A stretch of 64,000 nt of DNA from CAVRZJ01 sp964594125 (GTDB lineage: Bacteria > Acidobacteriota > Thermoanaerobaculia > Thermoanaerobaculales > Thermoanaerobaculaceae). Positions 34,647 through 43,068 of the stretch are shown here, piece by piece. The DNA lies in assembly GCA_964594125.1 (NCBI GenBank), contig CAZQLL010000017.1, forward strand, positions 29,766 to 93,765. Reading direction: 5' to 3'. The notes below the pieces were generated by a model. The model was not told the origin of the DNA and made no database searches. It saw only the letters and a program-made list of their open reading frames with translations. Positions within the stretch are counted from its first letter, which is position 1; every line of letters starts with the position of its first letter. Made by a program: the position numbers and the translations under genes.

Positions 34647-35484
34647 TCGCTTCGCCCAGATCGGGCGGCAGCGGCGCGGCGAACTCGAGGCGGGCGCCGG
34701 TCGTGGGGTGGACGAAGCCGAGGTGCGCGGCGTGGAGCGCCAGGCGCGCCACCGGCACCGGGTCGGCGCGGCCGGCGCCGTAGACCGCATCGCCGAGCAC
34801 CGGGTGCCCGAGCGACGAGAGGTGGACGCGCACCTGGTGCGTCCGCCCGGTACCGAGGTCGGCCTCGACGAGCGTCACGGCGCCGAGCCGCTCGAGCGGC
34901 CGGAGCGTGGTGCGCGCCGGTCTGCCCCCGCTGCAGAGCGCCGCCCGGCGCGCCCCCGGCCGCGGGCGGCCGATCGCGCGGTCGACGACGACCTCGCGCT
35001 CCACGTCGCCGAGCGCGAGCGCGAGGTAGCGGCGGGAGACCGAGTGGGCCCGGAACTGCCGCTGCAGGTGCTCCGCGGCGGCGTGGGTGCGCGCCAGCAC
35101 CATCACGCCCGAGGTGTCGCGGTCGAGGCGATGGACGACGAACACCTTGCGCGGGACGCCGAGGCGCCGCCCCAGCTCGACCACCAGCCGCGCCAGCACA
35201 GTGTCCTCCTCGCCGTCCGACGTCGGGTGGACGAGCACGCCGGCCGGCTTGTCGATCACCACGACCTCGTCGTCCAGGTGCAGGATCGTGATCCCCGGGC
35301 CGCGCGGCGCCGCGGCGCGCCGTGGCAGCTCGGGACGGTGGGCCACGGCGGCGCTGGCGGGCACCAGGCGGCCGGGGTCCGTCACCACCTCGCCGTTCAC
35401 GGTCGCATGGCCGACCAGCACCTCGCGCTTGGCGCGGCTGTAGGTCGAGCCGAGCGCCGCCTGCAGACGGCGCGCCAGCCGCAT
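34429..35484 (-). CDS. RluA-family pseudouridine synthase with long C-terminal tail
   Basis: 351 aa from ATG 35484. An S4 RNA-binding domain (residues 1-60: S-T-Y-S-R-A-K-R-E-V-L-V-G-H-A-T-V-N-G) precedes the RluA catalytic domain with V-V-H-R-L-D-R-D-T-S-G, in which the second D (about residue 119) is catalytic, and L-G-T-G-R-T-H-Q-V-R-V-H. It modifies uridines in rRNA or tRNA; the target is unknown (RluC/RluD type). The domain ends near 34660, but no stop occurs until 34429, leaving a 70-residue Pro/Arg-rich tail that is read antisense through the AAG gene. A TATCGT box at 35516 lies upstream. Confidence 0.9.
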   Translation of the reverse strand: MRLARRLQAALGSTYSRAKREVLVGHATVNGEVVTDPGRLVPASAAVAHRPELPRRAAAPRGPGITILHLDDEVVVIDKPAGVLVHPTSDGEEDTVLARLVVELGRRLGVPRKVFVVHRLDRDTSGVMVLARTHAAAEHLQRQFRAHSVSRRYLALALGDVEREVVVDRAIGRPRPGARRAALCSGGRPARTTLRPLERLGAVTLVEADLGTGRTHQVRVHLSSLGHPVLGDAVYGAGRADPVPVARLALHAAHLGFVHPTTGARLEFAAPLPPDLGEAISAARRRAPAARTRHLPAPPAPPARRRSEAARRPRPLRTRRRPGEAPSPPPEDSAGRRRPATPRRPPRGLRR

Positions 35485-35540
35485 GTCGCCTTCCCGGCCG
35501 CTCACCCGGCAACGATAGCACCCGGCTGGCGAGGCAGTGC

Positions 35541-35546
35541 TACGCT
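35541..35546 (+). promoter_or_regulatory. Putative -10 box TACGCT, leaderless-type
   Basis: TACGCT lies 6 nt before the GTG at 35553 of the serine hydrolase gene. It is divergent to the rluA promoter at 35516. Confidence 0.35.
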
Positions 35547-35552
35547 CCCGCG

Positions 35553-36680
35553 GTGACGACCGGTCCTGTCGGCGACGTGGCGGCGCTGCTTGAGCGGGCG
35601 CGCGCGGCGGGGTTGGCGCCGGGCTGGGCGGCGGTCGCGGCGCGGGCCGGCGTCGCCGGCGCTTCCTGGTGCGCGGGCGCGGCGGCGGTCGGCGGCCGGC
35701 CCGTCGACGCCGCCCTGCTGTGGGATCTCGCGTCGCTGACCAAGCCGCTGGCGACAGCGACGCTGCTGTTGCTGGCGCGCCGCGACGGCCTCGATCTCGA
35801 GGCGCCGATCGGCGGGCTGCTGCCCGAGCTCGGGGGCTCGCCGTGGGCGTCCGCCTCGTTCCTGCGCTGCGCCACCCACACCGCCGGCTTTCCGGCATGG
35901 GAGCCGCTGTACGCCGCCGGCGTCCCGTCGCGTGAGGCGTACCTCGAGGCGCTCGCGCGCGCGCGGCCGGCGGCGCCGCCGGGCAGGCAGGTCGTCTATT
36001 CCTGCCTCGGCTTCATCGCGCTCGGTATCGCGCTCGAGCGCGCCGGCGGCTGCGACCTCGCGTCGCTGTTCCGCGAGCTCGTGGCCGAGCCGCTCGGGGT
36101 CGCCGACGAGCTCCTCTTCGCGCCTCCCGCCGGCGCGGCTGTGGCAGCCGGTGCGCGGCGGCCGCTGGCCGAGGCGCGGCTGCTGGCCGAGCGCGGCCTC
36201 TCGGCGGCGCCGCCGCCTCCTCCTCCGGGAGTGGCCGCCTGCGACGACGGGCATGCCCGCGGCCTCGCCGGCGCCGCCGGCAACGCCGGGCTGTTCGGAA
36301 CGGCGGCGGCGGTCGCGTGCCTGGTCGCCGAGTACCTCCCCGGCGGCGGCGAGCTGCTGGCCGCGGACGAGGCGGCGCTGGCGACCGCGAACCTCACCCC
36401 CGGGCTGGCGCAGGCGCGCGGGCTCGGCTGGCAGCTCGCGGCGACGCCGGGGTGCTCGGCGGGTCCGGCGCTGCCGCCGTCGGCGTTCGGGCACACGGGG
36501 TTCACCGGCGGCTCGGTGTGGGCCGACCCGGAGTCGGGCGCGGTGATGGTGCTCCTCGGCAACCGGCTGCACCCCGGCGGGCGGACGCCGGACCTCCACC
36601 CGCTGCGCCGCCGTTTCCACGCCCTCGCCGGCGCTGCCTTGTGGCGCCGCGGGGACCCGCGTAGCATCGGCGGATCATGA
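35553..36680 (+). CDS. Beta-lactamase-family serine hydrolase (class C/penicillin-binding-protein fold)
   Basis: 375 aa from GTG 35553. Serine-beta-lactamase fold: S61-L-T-K64 (S-x-x-K), a Y-S-C at about 150 in place of Y-x-N, and G-H-T-G-F-T-G-G near residue 314 as the K/H-T-G strand. No signal peptide is seen, so it may be cytoplasmic. Homologues include esterases and D-amino-acid peptidases; the substrate is unknown and antibiotic resistance should not be inferred. It heads the unit with EnvC-like, CtpA-like and YibQ-like genes (ATGA overlap with the next gene), so a peptidoglycan-related task is plausible. Confidence 0.8.
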   Translation: MTTGPVGDVAALLERARAAGLAPGWAAVAARAGVAGASWCAGAAAVGGRPVDAALLWDLASLTKPLATATLLLLARRDGLDLEAPIGGLLPELGGSPWASASFLRCATHTAGFPAWEPLYAAGVPSREAYLEALARARPAAPPGRQVVYSCLGFIALGIALERAGGCDLASLFRELVAEPLGVADELLFAPPAGAAVAAGARRPLAEARLLAERGLSAAPPPPPPGVAACDDGHARGLAGAAGNAGLFGTAAAVACLVAEYLPGGGELLAADEAALATANLTPGLAQARGLGWQLAATPGCSAGPALPPSAFGHTGFTGGSVWADPESGAVMVLLGNRLHPGGRTPDLHPLRRRFHALAGAALWRRGDPRSIGGS

Positions 36681-37891
36681 CGGCGCGCGGCGGCTCGGCG
36701 GCATCACGCGTACCGGCGGCGTCGGCGCGGCGCGGCGCGGCGAGGGTGTGGCGGCGCGCCGCCGCCCGCCTGGCGGCCGCGAGCGGGCTGGCGCTCGCCG
36801 CGGCGGCGGCTGCGCCGCAGGAGCCGCCGCCGGAGCTCGCCGAGGTGCGGCGGCGGGTAGCGGCGCTGGAGGCGGAGCTGCGCGGCCTCGAGCGGCGGCA
36901 GGAGGAGGTCGGCAGGGAGCGGCAGCGGATCGACACGGAGCTCGCGCTCGCGGCGATGAAGGTGAAGGAGAGCGAGGCGGAGCTGGCGGCGGCCGGTGCT
37001 GCGGAGCGGGCTGCGGCCGCGGCCGCCGAGGCGGCGCAGGAGCGCCTGCGGAGCGCCGCCGACTCGCTGCGGGCGCAGCTCGGGCTGCTCGCGGTGTTCG
37101 GGCGCGTCGGGCTGATGCCCGTAGTGCTGCACGCCGTGGCCGCAGAGGACGACGTCCGCCGGAGGATCACCGTGACGCTGGCGGTGGTGAGCGAGCACCG
37201 GCGGCGGCGCGACGAGATCGCCTCGCTGGTCGAGGCTCGGACCGCCGCGCTCGGCGAGCTGTCGCGCCGGCGCGAGGACGTCGCCGCCGGGCGGCGTGAG
37301 CTCGAGGCGCGGCGGCGCGGTCTCGAGGCTACGCGGGCGCGCGCGCTCGCGGAGCTGGCGCGGCTCGAGCGCGAACGCCGTTCCGGCGCCCTGGCGCTCG
37401 CCGACGCGCGCGAAGCGGAAGGCCGGCTGGAGCGCTTGTGGGGCAGCGTGAGCCCCGGCCTCGTCGCCGGCCCGGCCGACATCCGCCTGCTGCGGGGCGC
37501 GCTCCCCTGGCCGGCTGGCCCGGCCCGGGTCGTGCGCCCGTTCGGCGAGCGGCGCGATCCCCGCTACGGCACCAAGACGGTCTCCAACGGCGTGGTTCTC
37601 ACCGTCCCCGCGGGCGAGGAGGTGCGGGCGGTTGCCAAGGGAACCGTCGTATTCGCGCAGTTCTTCAAGGGGTACGGCAACCTCGTGATCGTCGATCACG
37701 GCGCCGACGTGTACTCCCTCTATGCGCAACTTGCTAGCATGTTCGCCCGCAAGGGCCAGCGCGTCGCGATGGGCGAGGCGGTGGGCGTGGCGGGTCGGAG
37801 CGAGGACGAGGGGGGCAACCTCTACCTCGAGATCCGGGTCGGCCAGCGGCCGCAGAACCCGCTGGCGTGGCTGAAGCCCGCGGGGAAGTGA
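36677..37891 (+). CDS. EnvC-like coiled-coil protein with degenerate M23 (LytM) domain
   Basis: 404 aa. Signal segment around residues 28-46, then a long Ala/Arg/Glu coiled coil (about 48-260, as in EnvC), then a LytM domain (about 280-404). The four zinc ligands of M23 peptidases are lost: H-x-G is N-G (S-N-G-V-V), Y-A-H-L is Y-A-Q-L, and H-x-H is Y-x-E (L-Y-L-E-I-R). This agrees with non-catalytic LytM factors that activate amidases at the septum. Start overlaps the serine hydrolase stop (ATGA), and the CtpA-like gene starts at its stop (GTGA). A TAGCAT at 36662 may be an internal promoter. Confidence 0.82.
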   Translation: MTARGGSAASRVPAASARRGAARVWRRAAARLAAASGLALAAAAAAPQEPPPELAEVRRRVAALEAELRGLERRQEEVGRERQRIDTELALAAMKVKESEAELAAAGAAERAAAAAAEAAQERLRSAADSLRAQLGLLAVFGRVGLMPVVLHAVAAEDDVRRRITVTLAVVSEHRRRRDEIASLVEARTAALGELSRRREDVAAGRRELEARRRGLEATRARALAELARLERERRSGALALADAREAEGRLERLWGSVSPGLVAGPADIRLLRGALPWPAGPARVVRPFGERRDPRYGTKTVSNGVVLTVPAGEEVRAVAKGTVVFAQFFKGYGNLVIVDHGADVYSLYAQLASMFARKGQRVAMGEAVGVAGRSEDEGGNLYLEIRVGQRPQNPLAWLKPAGK

Positions 37892-39039
37892 GGGTGCAGG
37901 TGAAAGGTCAAGGCAGAATCTTCCTGCTGGTGTCGGTGCTCGCGCTGGCGGCGGTCGTCGCTGTGGCGGCGGGCGCCGCCGACGCGGCGACCAGGGGGCT
38001 CTACCGCCTCGTCGGGCTCGCCGGCCAGATCGTGGCGCTGGTGCGCTCCTCCTACGTCGAGGAGGTTCCGGTCGAGCGCCTGGAGCTCGGCGCCCTCGGC
38101 GGCATGGTGGAGGCCGCTGACCCCGGCGGCGCCTGGGTGCCGGAGGAGCACGCCGGCGCCTACGCAGCGCTGGCGGCGCGCAGTGTGCCGCCGTTCGGGG
38201 TCGTGCTCGGCCGCCGCTCCTCGTACCCGTTCGTCCTCGAGGTGCTTCCCGACTCGGCCGCGGAGCGCGCCGGCCTGCGGCCCGGCGAGTACCTGGAACG
38301 CATCGGCGACGACCCGGTGCGGGCGCGGCCGCTGTGGCTCGCGGCGGTCCTGCTCGATCGCGCCGAGCGCCGCGGCTCGCCGGTGGCCGTGGACGTCATC
38401 GACCGTGCGGCCGATGCCAAGCGGACGATCAGCATCGGCGGCGACCCGGGCGCGGCGCCCGAGCCGGCGCCGGAGCTGGCGGTCGATCGCCCGGTGCCGG
38501 TGCTGCATATCCCGGCGATCGACGCTCGCTCGGTAGCCCGGCTCGACGCGCTCCTGAGCGCTTCCGGCGCGCCGGCGCTGGTCGTCGACCTGCGCGGGAC
38601 GGGGCTCGGCGCCGCCGCCGCCGCCGTCGAGGCGGCGGCGGTGATCGCCGGCGGCGACGTCGAGGCGCCGCGCGCGCGCCGCGGCGGCGACCTCAAACCG
38701 CTGCGGGCGTCGCGCGCGGCGCGGGCGCGGCGGATCGTCGTCTGCATCGACGGGACGACGGCCGGCGCCGCGGAGGTGCTCGCCGCGGCCCTCAAGCGCG
38801 GCGGGTCGTTGCTGGTCGGCACCGAGAGCTACGGCGACACCGGCCAGCGGCGCGCGCGGCCGGCTGCCGGCGGCCAGCTCTGGCTCGCGTCGGAGTGGTT
38901 CCTGGGGCCGGACGGCAAACCGTTGCTCGGCGCCGGCCTCACCCCCGACGAGGTCGTGCGGCCGCGCCGCGACGGCGACGTCGTGCTCGACCGCGCCGTG
39001 GAGCTCGCCCGTGGCGAGGCGCTCCCCAAGGCCGCCTAG
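37888..39039 (+). CDS. S41 (CtpA/Prc-like) protease homologue, catalytic dyad apparently lost
   Basis: 383 aa from GTG 37888. One N-terminal hydrophobic segment, a PDZ domain (about 100-175: S-S-Y-P-F-V-L-E-V-L-P-D-S-A-A-E-R-A-G-L-R-P-G) and an S41 domain with V-V-D-L-R-G. The nucleophile block S-A-S-A-S-E of CtpA is here T-T-A-G-A-A-E, and the lysine block F-G-K-G-x-x-Q is Y-G-D-T-G-Q. Thus the Ser-Lys pair seems absent and the protein may be a scaffold or regulator. Its neighbours EnvC-like and YibQ-like match the envC-ctpA-yibQ order of many Gram-negatives. Confidence 0.8.
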   Translation: MRVQVKGQGRIFLLVSVLALAAVVAVAAGAADAATRGLYRLVGLAGQIVALVRSSYVEEVPVERLELGALGGMVEAADPGGAWVPEEHAGAYAALAARSVPPFGVVLGRRSSYPFVLEVLPDSAAERAGLRPGEYLERIGDDPVRARPLWLAAVLLDRAERRGSPVAVDVIDRAADAKRTISIGGDPGAAPEPAPELAVDRPVPVLHIPAIDARSVARLDALLSASGAPALVVDLRGTGLGAAAAAVEAAAVIAGGDVEAPRARRGGDLKPLRASRAARARRIVVCIDGTTAGAAEVLAAALKRGGSLLVGTESYGDTGQRRARPAAGGQLWLASEWFLGPDGKPLLGAGLTPDEVVRPRRDGDVVLDRAVELARGEALPKAA

Positions 39040-40207
39040 AAGGGCGGCGGCGGGCGCCGGCGCCCGCGGGCGGCGGTCGGGCGGGAACGCCTGGCGCGCC
39101 GCCATGGCGGTGGCGGTGCTCGCCGTCGCGGTGGCGGCGGTCCTGCTGGTGGCGCGGCGCGAGCCGCCCGCGGCGCCGGCGGCGCCGGAGCGCACCGCCG
39201 CCGGGATCGTGCGAGAGCTCGCCGTGCGGCACGGCTGCACGCCGGCGGACGTGGTCGAGGAGCCGCCGTCCGTGCCCACGGGCGTCTCGACGTTCACGGT
39301 GCACGCGGGGCAGGCGTTCGCGGTCGACCGCTTCGCGCTCGATCTGCAGGCGGCGGCCCACAACGGCGGCGGCCGTCTCGACCCGCGGCCGCTGACGGAG
39401 GGCGGCGGCTACACCCTCGCGCGGCTGGACGGGACGCTCGCGGGCAGCAGGGTGCGGGTCGTTGTCCTCGGGGGCGCGCCGCGCGCCACGCGCCCGCCGC
39501 GGACACCGCAGCAGGCGCGGCGCGCGCCGGCGCCGGCGCGCCGAGGCCCCCACCGCCTGGCGGTGGTGCTCGACGACGCCGGCTACGCGCTCGACGCCGT
39601 CCGGGCGCTCGCCGACCTCCCGCGCGAGGTCGCGGTGGCGGTTCTCCCCGACGCGCCGCAGGCCCGCGAGTCGGTGCTCGAGCTCGAGCGTCAGGGGCGC
39701 GAGGTGCTGCTGCACCTGCCAATGGAGCCGCGCCCCGGCAACGGCCCCGGGGCGGGGGAAGGCGCGATCGAGGTCGGCCTGCCCCCGGCGGAGATCGCCG
39801 CGCGCGTCGACGCCGCCCTCGCTGTCGTCGCCGGCGCGCGGGGGGTCAACAACCACATGGGCTCCCGCGCCACCGCCGATGCAGCGACGATGCGCGCGGT
39901 GATGGCGGCGTTGCGCGGGCGCGGGGTGTACTTCCTCGACTCGCGCACCACGGGCGGCACCGTGGCGGAGGGTGCGGCGCGCGCCGCCGGCATCCCGGCG
40001 CTCGGGCGCGACGTGTTCCTCGACGTCGTCGACGAGGCGGACGCGGTGCGGCAGGCGCTCGGGGAGGCGTTCGCGCGCGCCGCCGCCGCCGGCGAGGCCG
40101 TGGCGATCGGCCACGTGCACCCGGTCACGGTCTCCGTGCTGGCGGCCGAGCTCGCCGACCTGCCCGACGGCCTCCGCCTGGTGCGCCCGTCCGCCCTGGC
40201 GCGGTGA
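39011..40207 (+). CDS. YibQ-like divergent polysaccharide deacetylase
   Basis: 398 aa from GTG 39011, overlapping the CtpA-like gene by 29 bp. A basic N-terminus is followed by one membrane helix (about 31-50), a linker (about 130-175) and the divergent polysaccharide deacetylase domain: R-L-A-V-V-L-D-D-A-G-Y, L-L-H-L-P-M-E-P, N-N-H-M-G-S-R-A-T and F-L-D-S-R-T-T. Metal-ligand residues of the family (D-D, H) are present. YibQ-type proteins sit in the periplasm downstream of EnvC; activity on septal glycan is inferred from context only. Confidence 0.85.
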   Translation: MARRSPRPPRRAAAGAGARGRRSGGNAWRAAMAVAVLAVAVAAVLLVARREPPAAPAAPERTAAGIVRELAVRHGCTPADVVEEPPSVPTGVSTFTVHAGQAFAVDRFALDLQAAAHNGGGRLDPRPLTEGGGYTLARLDGTLAGSRVRVVVLGGAPRATRPPRTPQQARRAPAPARRGPHRLAVVLDDAGYALDAVRALADLPREVAVAVLPDAPQARESVLELERQGREVLLHLPMEPRPGNGPGAGEGAIEVGLPPAEIAARVDAALAVVAGARGVNNHMGSRATADAATMRAVMAALRGRGVYFLDSRTTGGTVAEGAARAAGIPALGRDVFLDVVDEADAVRQALGEAFARAAAAGEAVAIGHVHPVTVSVLAAELADLPDGLRLVRPSALAR

Positions 40208-40219
40208 GGCCGGCCCGCC

Positions 40220-40642
40220 TCAGACGTCTTCGATGACGATGCGGGTGGTGACGGCGCAGTCGGGGCGCAGCGACGCGCTGGCCGAGCAGTACGTGGAGTG
40301 GGAGAGCGAGACGGCCCGCTCGACCTTCTCGCGGCTCACCCCGGCGCCGCGCACGGTGTAGACGAGCTCGATGGCGGTGAAGTACTTCGGGTGCGACGCG
40401 GCGCGCGTGCCTGACGCCGCGACCGCGATCGCGGCGACCGGCTCGCGCATCTTCTCGAGGATCGCCGCGACGTCGATCGCGGTGCAGCCGGCGACGGCGA
40501 CCAGGAGCAGCTCCATCGGGCTCGCGCCCTGGTGGCCTGGCCTCGCCACCGACTCGGTGACGAGCTCGTGGCCGGAGCCGGTGTGCGCGACGAAGCGGGC
40601 GCCGCCGGTCCAGGTGAGGGTGGCGGTGGTGATCTCTGCCAT
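40220..40642 (-). CDS. OsmC/Ohr-family peroxidase-like protein
   Basis: 140 aa from ATG 40642. OsmC fold with both redox cysteines: C53 in V-A-G-C-T-A-I-D-V and C119 in S-T-Y-C-S-A-S-A. The S-P-M-E-L-L-L segment before C53 and Y-T-V-R-G-A-G-V are typical. It reduces organic hydroperoxides using dithiol donors (dihydrolipoyl systems in Ohr). The C-terminal I-V-I-E sheet edge is complete. The stop is 12 bp from the convergent YibQ-like gene. A third cysteine, C129, is outside the active site. Confidence 0.9.
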   Translation of the reverse strand: MAEITTATLTWTGGARFVAHTGSGHELVTESVARPGHQGASPMELLLVAVAGCTAIDVAAILEKMREPVAAIAVAASGTRAASHPKYFTAIELVYTVRGAGVSREKVERAVSLSHSTYCSASASLRPDCAVTTRIVIEDV

Positions 40643-40676
40643 GAGTGCCTCCGACGGGGTCCCCGCGCGAGCGCGG

Positions 40677-41837
40677 TCAGTGCGCCGCCAGCGCGGCGCA
40701 GTAGAAGCCGGGGTAGAGCGCGATGCAGCGTGACCACGCCGCCGGCGTGACGGCAACGGCGGCGAAGCCCGCGGCCGCCAGGGCGCGCTCCCACCCTTCG
40801 CGCGCCAGGAACCCCGGTCGGCGGCGCATCGTCGCATCCGTGGGAGCGGTGCGGAACGCCTCGAGCAGGGTGAACGGCAGCTCGATGTGCACCCCCGCCA
40901 GCGGCGACGGGCGGAGGAGCTCGCCGACCACCAGCGTGCCGCCGGGGCGCAGCAGCGCGCGCAGCCGCGCGAGCGCCGCCACCAGGTCCGTCGCCAGGTG
41001 CAGCGTGTTCACCGCGACGACGGCATCGGCGCCGCCCGGCGCCAGGCCCTGGCCCGCGGGGTCCTGGTTGATGTCGAGACGCGCGGCGGTGACCGCGCAC
41101 CCGGCCGGGGCCGCGGCCTGCGCCGCGCGCGCGCCGCGCCGCAGGAACGCCGGGTGCAGCTCGGTGAAGTGGTAGCGCAGCGGCGTCTTGCCGGCGGCCG
41201 CGAGGGCGGCGAGGCACGCCTGCGCGGCGCTGCCGCCGCCGCCGCCGACCTCGACGACCGTCGCCGCGGGCGGCGCCGCGGCGGCGAGCGCCGCCGCCGT
41301 CACCGTGTTGGACAGCGCATAGTGCGGGTTGGCGTTGGAGAAGTACTCGAACCACAGTCCCATCGTCGCCGGCGAGAAGAGGACCGCCTCGCCGCTGGCG
41401 GCGCCGGCGAGGACGTCGGCGAGCGCGCCGGCGCACAGCTCGAGCACCCGGTAGGCCGGCGCAGCCTCCGGCACGGCCGCGATTGCCTCCGCGGCGAGCG
41501 CAGTCGGTGGGGCCGGGGGCGTCGGGAGCGCACCGAGCACCCACGCGCCGCCCTCACCCTCGGCGTGGCCGTAGGCCTGCAGCGTTTCCAGCAGCCAGGC
41601 GAGCGCGAGCTCGCCGCTGCCGCTCCAGCCGCGCTCGCTGATGAGCCCGGCCGGCGTCACCGGCCTGCCGGCCGGCACGGCGAGGCGGGCGCAAAGATCG
41701 AGCGCGAGCGCGCCGACGTAACGGTCGAAGCGCTCACAGGCGGCTCGAAACCGGTCGTCGAGCGTGCCTGCCGGCAGGTCGGCGGCGAGCGCCGCGACCT
41801 CGTCGGGGATGGCGGTCGGCAGGCGGGCAGCGGTCAC
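40677..41837 (-). CDS. Class I SAM-dependent methyltransferase (O-methyltransferase/PKS-MT-like)
   Basis: 386 aa from GTG 41837, which overlaps the dusB stop (GTGA). The C-terminal two-thirds is a Rossmann methyltransferase: V-V-E-V-G-G-G-G-G-S binds SAM, D-A-V-V-A-V-N-T-L-H-L is motif III, and L-R-P-G-G-T-L-V-V-G-E marks motif IV. The helical N-terminal part (1-130) may bind substrate, similar to polyketide- or ubiquinone/hopanoid-type C/O-methyltransferases. Substrate unknown. Although coupled to dusB, no tRNA-modifying link is seen. Confidence 0.78.
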   Translation of the reverse strand: MTAARLPTAIPDEVAALAADLPAGTLDDRFRAACERFDRYVGALALDLCARLAVPAGRPVTPAGLISERGWSGSGELALAWLLETLQAYGHAEGEGGAWVLGALPTPPAPPTALAAEAIAAVPEAAPAYRVLELCAGALADVLAGAASGEAVLFSPATMGLWFEYFSNANPHYALSNTVTAAALAAAAPPAATVVEVGGGGGSAAQACLAALAAAGKTPLRYHFTELHPAFLRRGARAAQAAAPAGCAVTAARLDINQDPAGQGLAPGGADAVVAVNTLHLATDLVAALARLRALLRPGGTLVVGELLRPSPLAGVHIELPFTLLEAFRTAPTDATMRRRPGFLAREGWERALAAAGFAAVAVTPAAWSRCIALYPGFYCAALAAH

Positions 41838-42811
41838 GCGACGCTCCGGCGGGCGAAGAACGACTCGACGGCGTCGCGCACTGCGACGGCGGTCGGCAGC
41901 TCGGAGAGCAGCCGGCGCAGCACCCTGCCGTCGTGGAGGCCGTGTGTGTACCACCCGGTGAACTTGCGCAGCTTATGCAGCGCGGTGCGCTCGTCCTCGC
42001 GCGCCAGCACCGCCGCGAAGTGCCACGAGATGAGACGGCGGCGCTCCGCCAGCGTCGCCTCGGCGAGCTCCTCCGCGCCGGCGAGTCGCGCCGCGGTCTG
42101 GCGGAAGATCCACGGGTTGGTGAGCGCTGCGCGGCCGATCATCACACCGTCGCACCCCGTCTCGGCGAGCAGCCGGAGGGCGTCCTCCGGCGAAGCGACG
42201 TCGCCGTTGCCGATCACCGGGATGGCGAGCGCCGCCTTCAGGCGCGCGATGTGGGTCCAGTCCGCCCGGCCGTAGAACTGCTGGCGCGCCGAGCGGGCGT
42301 GCAGCGTCACCGCGTCGACGCCCTCGCCCTCGCAGATGCGCCCGAGCTCGAGGTAGGTGGCGTCGGCATTGTGGATGCCGATGCGGAACTTTACGGTCAG
42401 CGGGGTGCGGACGACGGCGCGCACGGCGCGGACGATGGCGCGGGCGCGCGGCAGGTCGGCCATGAGGGCGGCGCCGGCACACCCCTTGAGCACCTTGTTG
42501 GCCGGACACCCCATGTTGATGTCGCAGATCTCGGCGCCGATCTCCTGCACGACCCGCGCCGCTTCTGCCATGTGCTCCGGGTGTGAGCCGTACACTTGTA
42601 CAGCGATCGGACGCTCCTCGTCGACGAAGTGGAGCATGCTCAGCGTCGACGGACGCTGACGGACCAGCCCCTCGCTCGAGACGAACTCCATCGAGACGAG
42701 GCCGCAGCCGCCGAGGCGGCGAATGGCCAGTCGGAAGTCGCGGTCGGTGATCCCCGCCATCGGCGCAAGGATCAGCGGCGGGTCGACGGCGACAGCGCCG
42801 ATGCGCAGCAC
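41834..42811 (-). CDS. dusB: tRNA-dihydrouridine synthase (DusB type)
   Basis: 325 aa from GTG 42811. FMN TIM-barrel that reduces uridine to dihydrouridine in tRNA. Motifs: A-P-M-A-G-I-T-D at the N-terminus, catalytic cysteine in I-N-M-G-C-P-A-N-K-V, then K-F-R-I-G-I, H-A-R-S-A-R-Q-Q, I-G-N-G-D-V and G-C-D-G-V-M-I-G-R-A-A. The C-terminal helical domain with R-K-F-T-G-W-Y is complete. A TATACT -10 box lies 6 nt upstream of the GTG, so the message would be leaderless. Pairs with a methyltransferase downstream. Confidence 0.94.
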   Translation of the reverse strand: MLRIGAVAVDPPLILAPMAGITDRDFRLAIRRLGGCGLVSMEFVSSEGLVRQRPSTLSMLHFVDEERPIAVQVYGSHPEHMAEAARVVQEIGAEICDINMGCPANKVLKGCAGAALMADLPRARAIVRAVRAVVRTPLTVKFRIGIHNADATYLELGRICEGEGVDAVTLHARSARQQFYGRADWTHIARLKAALAIPVIGNGDVASPEDALRLLAETGCDGVMIGRAALTNPWIFRQTAARLAGAEELAEATLAERRRLISWHFAAVLAREDERTALHKLRKFTGWYTHGLHDGRVLRRLLSELPTAVAVRDAVESFFARRSVA

Positions 42812-42817
42812 GCGGGA

Positions 42818-42823
42818 AGTATA
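42818..42823 (-). promoter_or_regulatory. Putative -10 box TATACT of dusB, leaderless-type
   Basis: TATACT reads on the minus strand 6 nt before the dusB GTG, leaving no room for a ribosome site. No -35 at 17 bp. Confidence 0.45.
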
Positions 42824-43005
42824 GCAACGGGGGCGCGTCCGCGGCGCGGGCTCGCGCCGTCGAGCAAGGGCGCGCCGTACGCGCGAACGCTGAGCGCGTG
42901 TGGGAGAGTCGACGGAGAGTGGCGATCACTCGGACGGCGGCAGAAGCGCAGTCGACCGAGGTGCCTTGGAAGAGCGCACCACCCGGTGCATTGTGCAACA
43001 AGCTC

Positions 43006-43034
43006 TTGCGCGCGGCGTGCGGTCGCGCTACTGT
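43006..43034 (+). promoter_or_regulatory. Putative promoter TTGCGC-17-TACTGT of the FHA regulator
   Basis: TTGCGC (43006-43011), 17-bp spacer, TACTGT (43029-43034), 34 nt before ATG 43069. The gap 42824-43005 upstream holds no gene. Confidence 0.5.
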
Positions 43035-43068
43035 GGAACAGTCGGGTCATCGCCACGAGGGGGACGGC

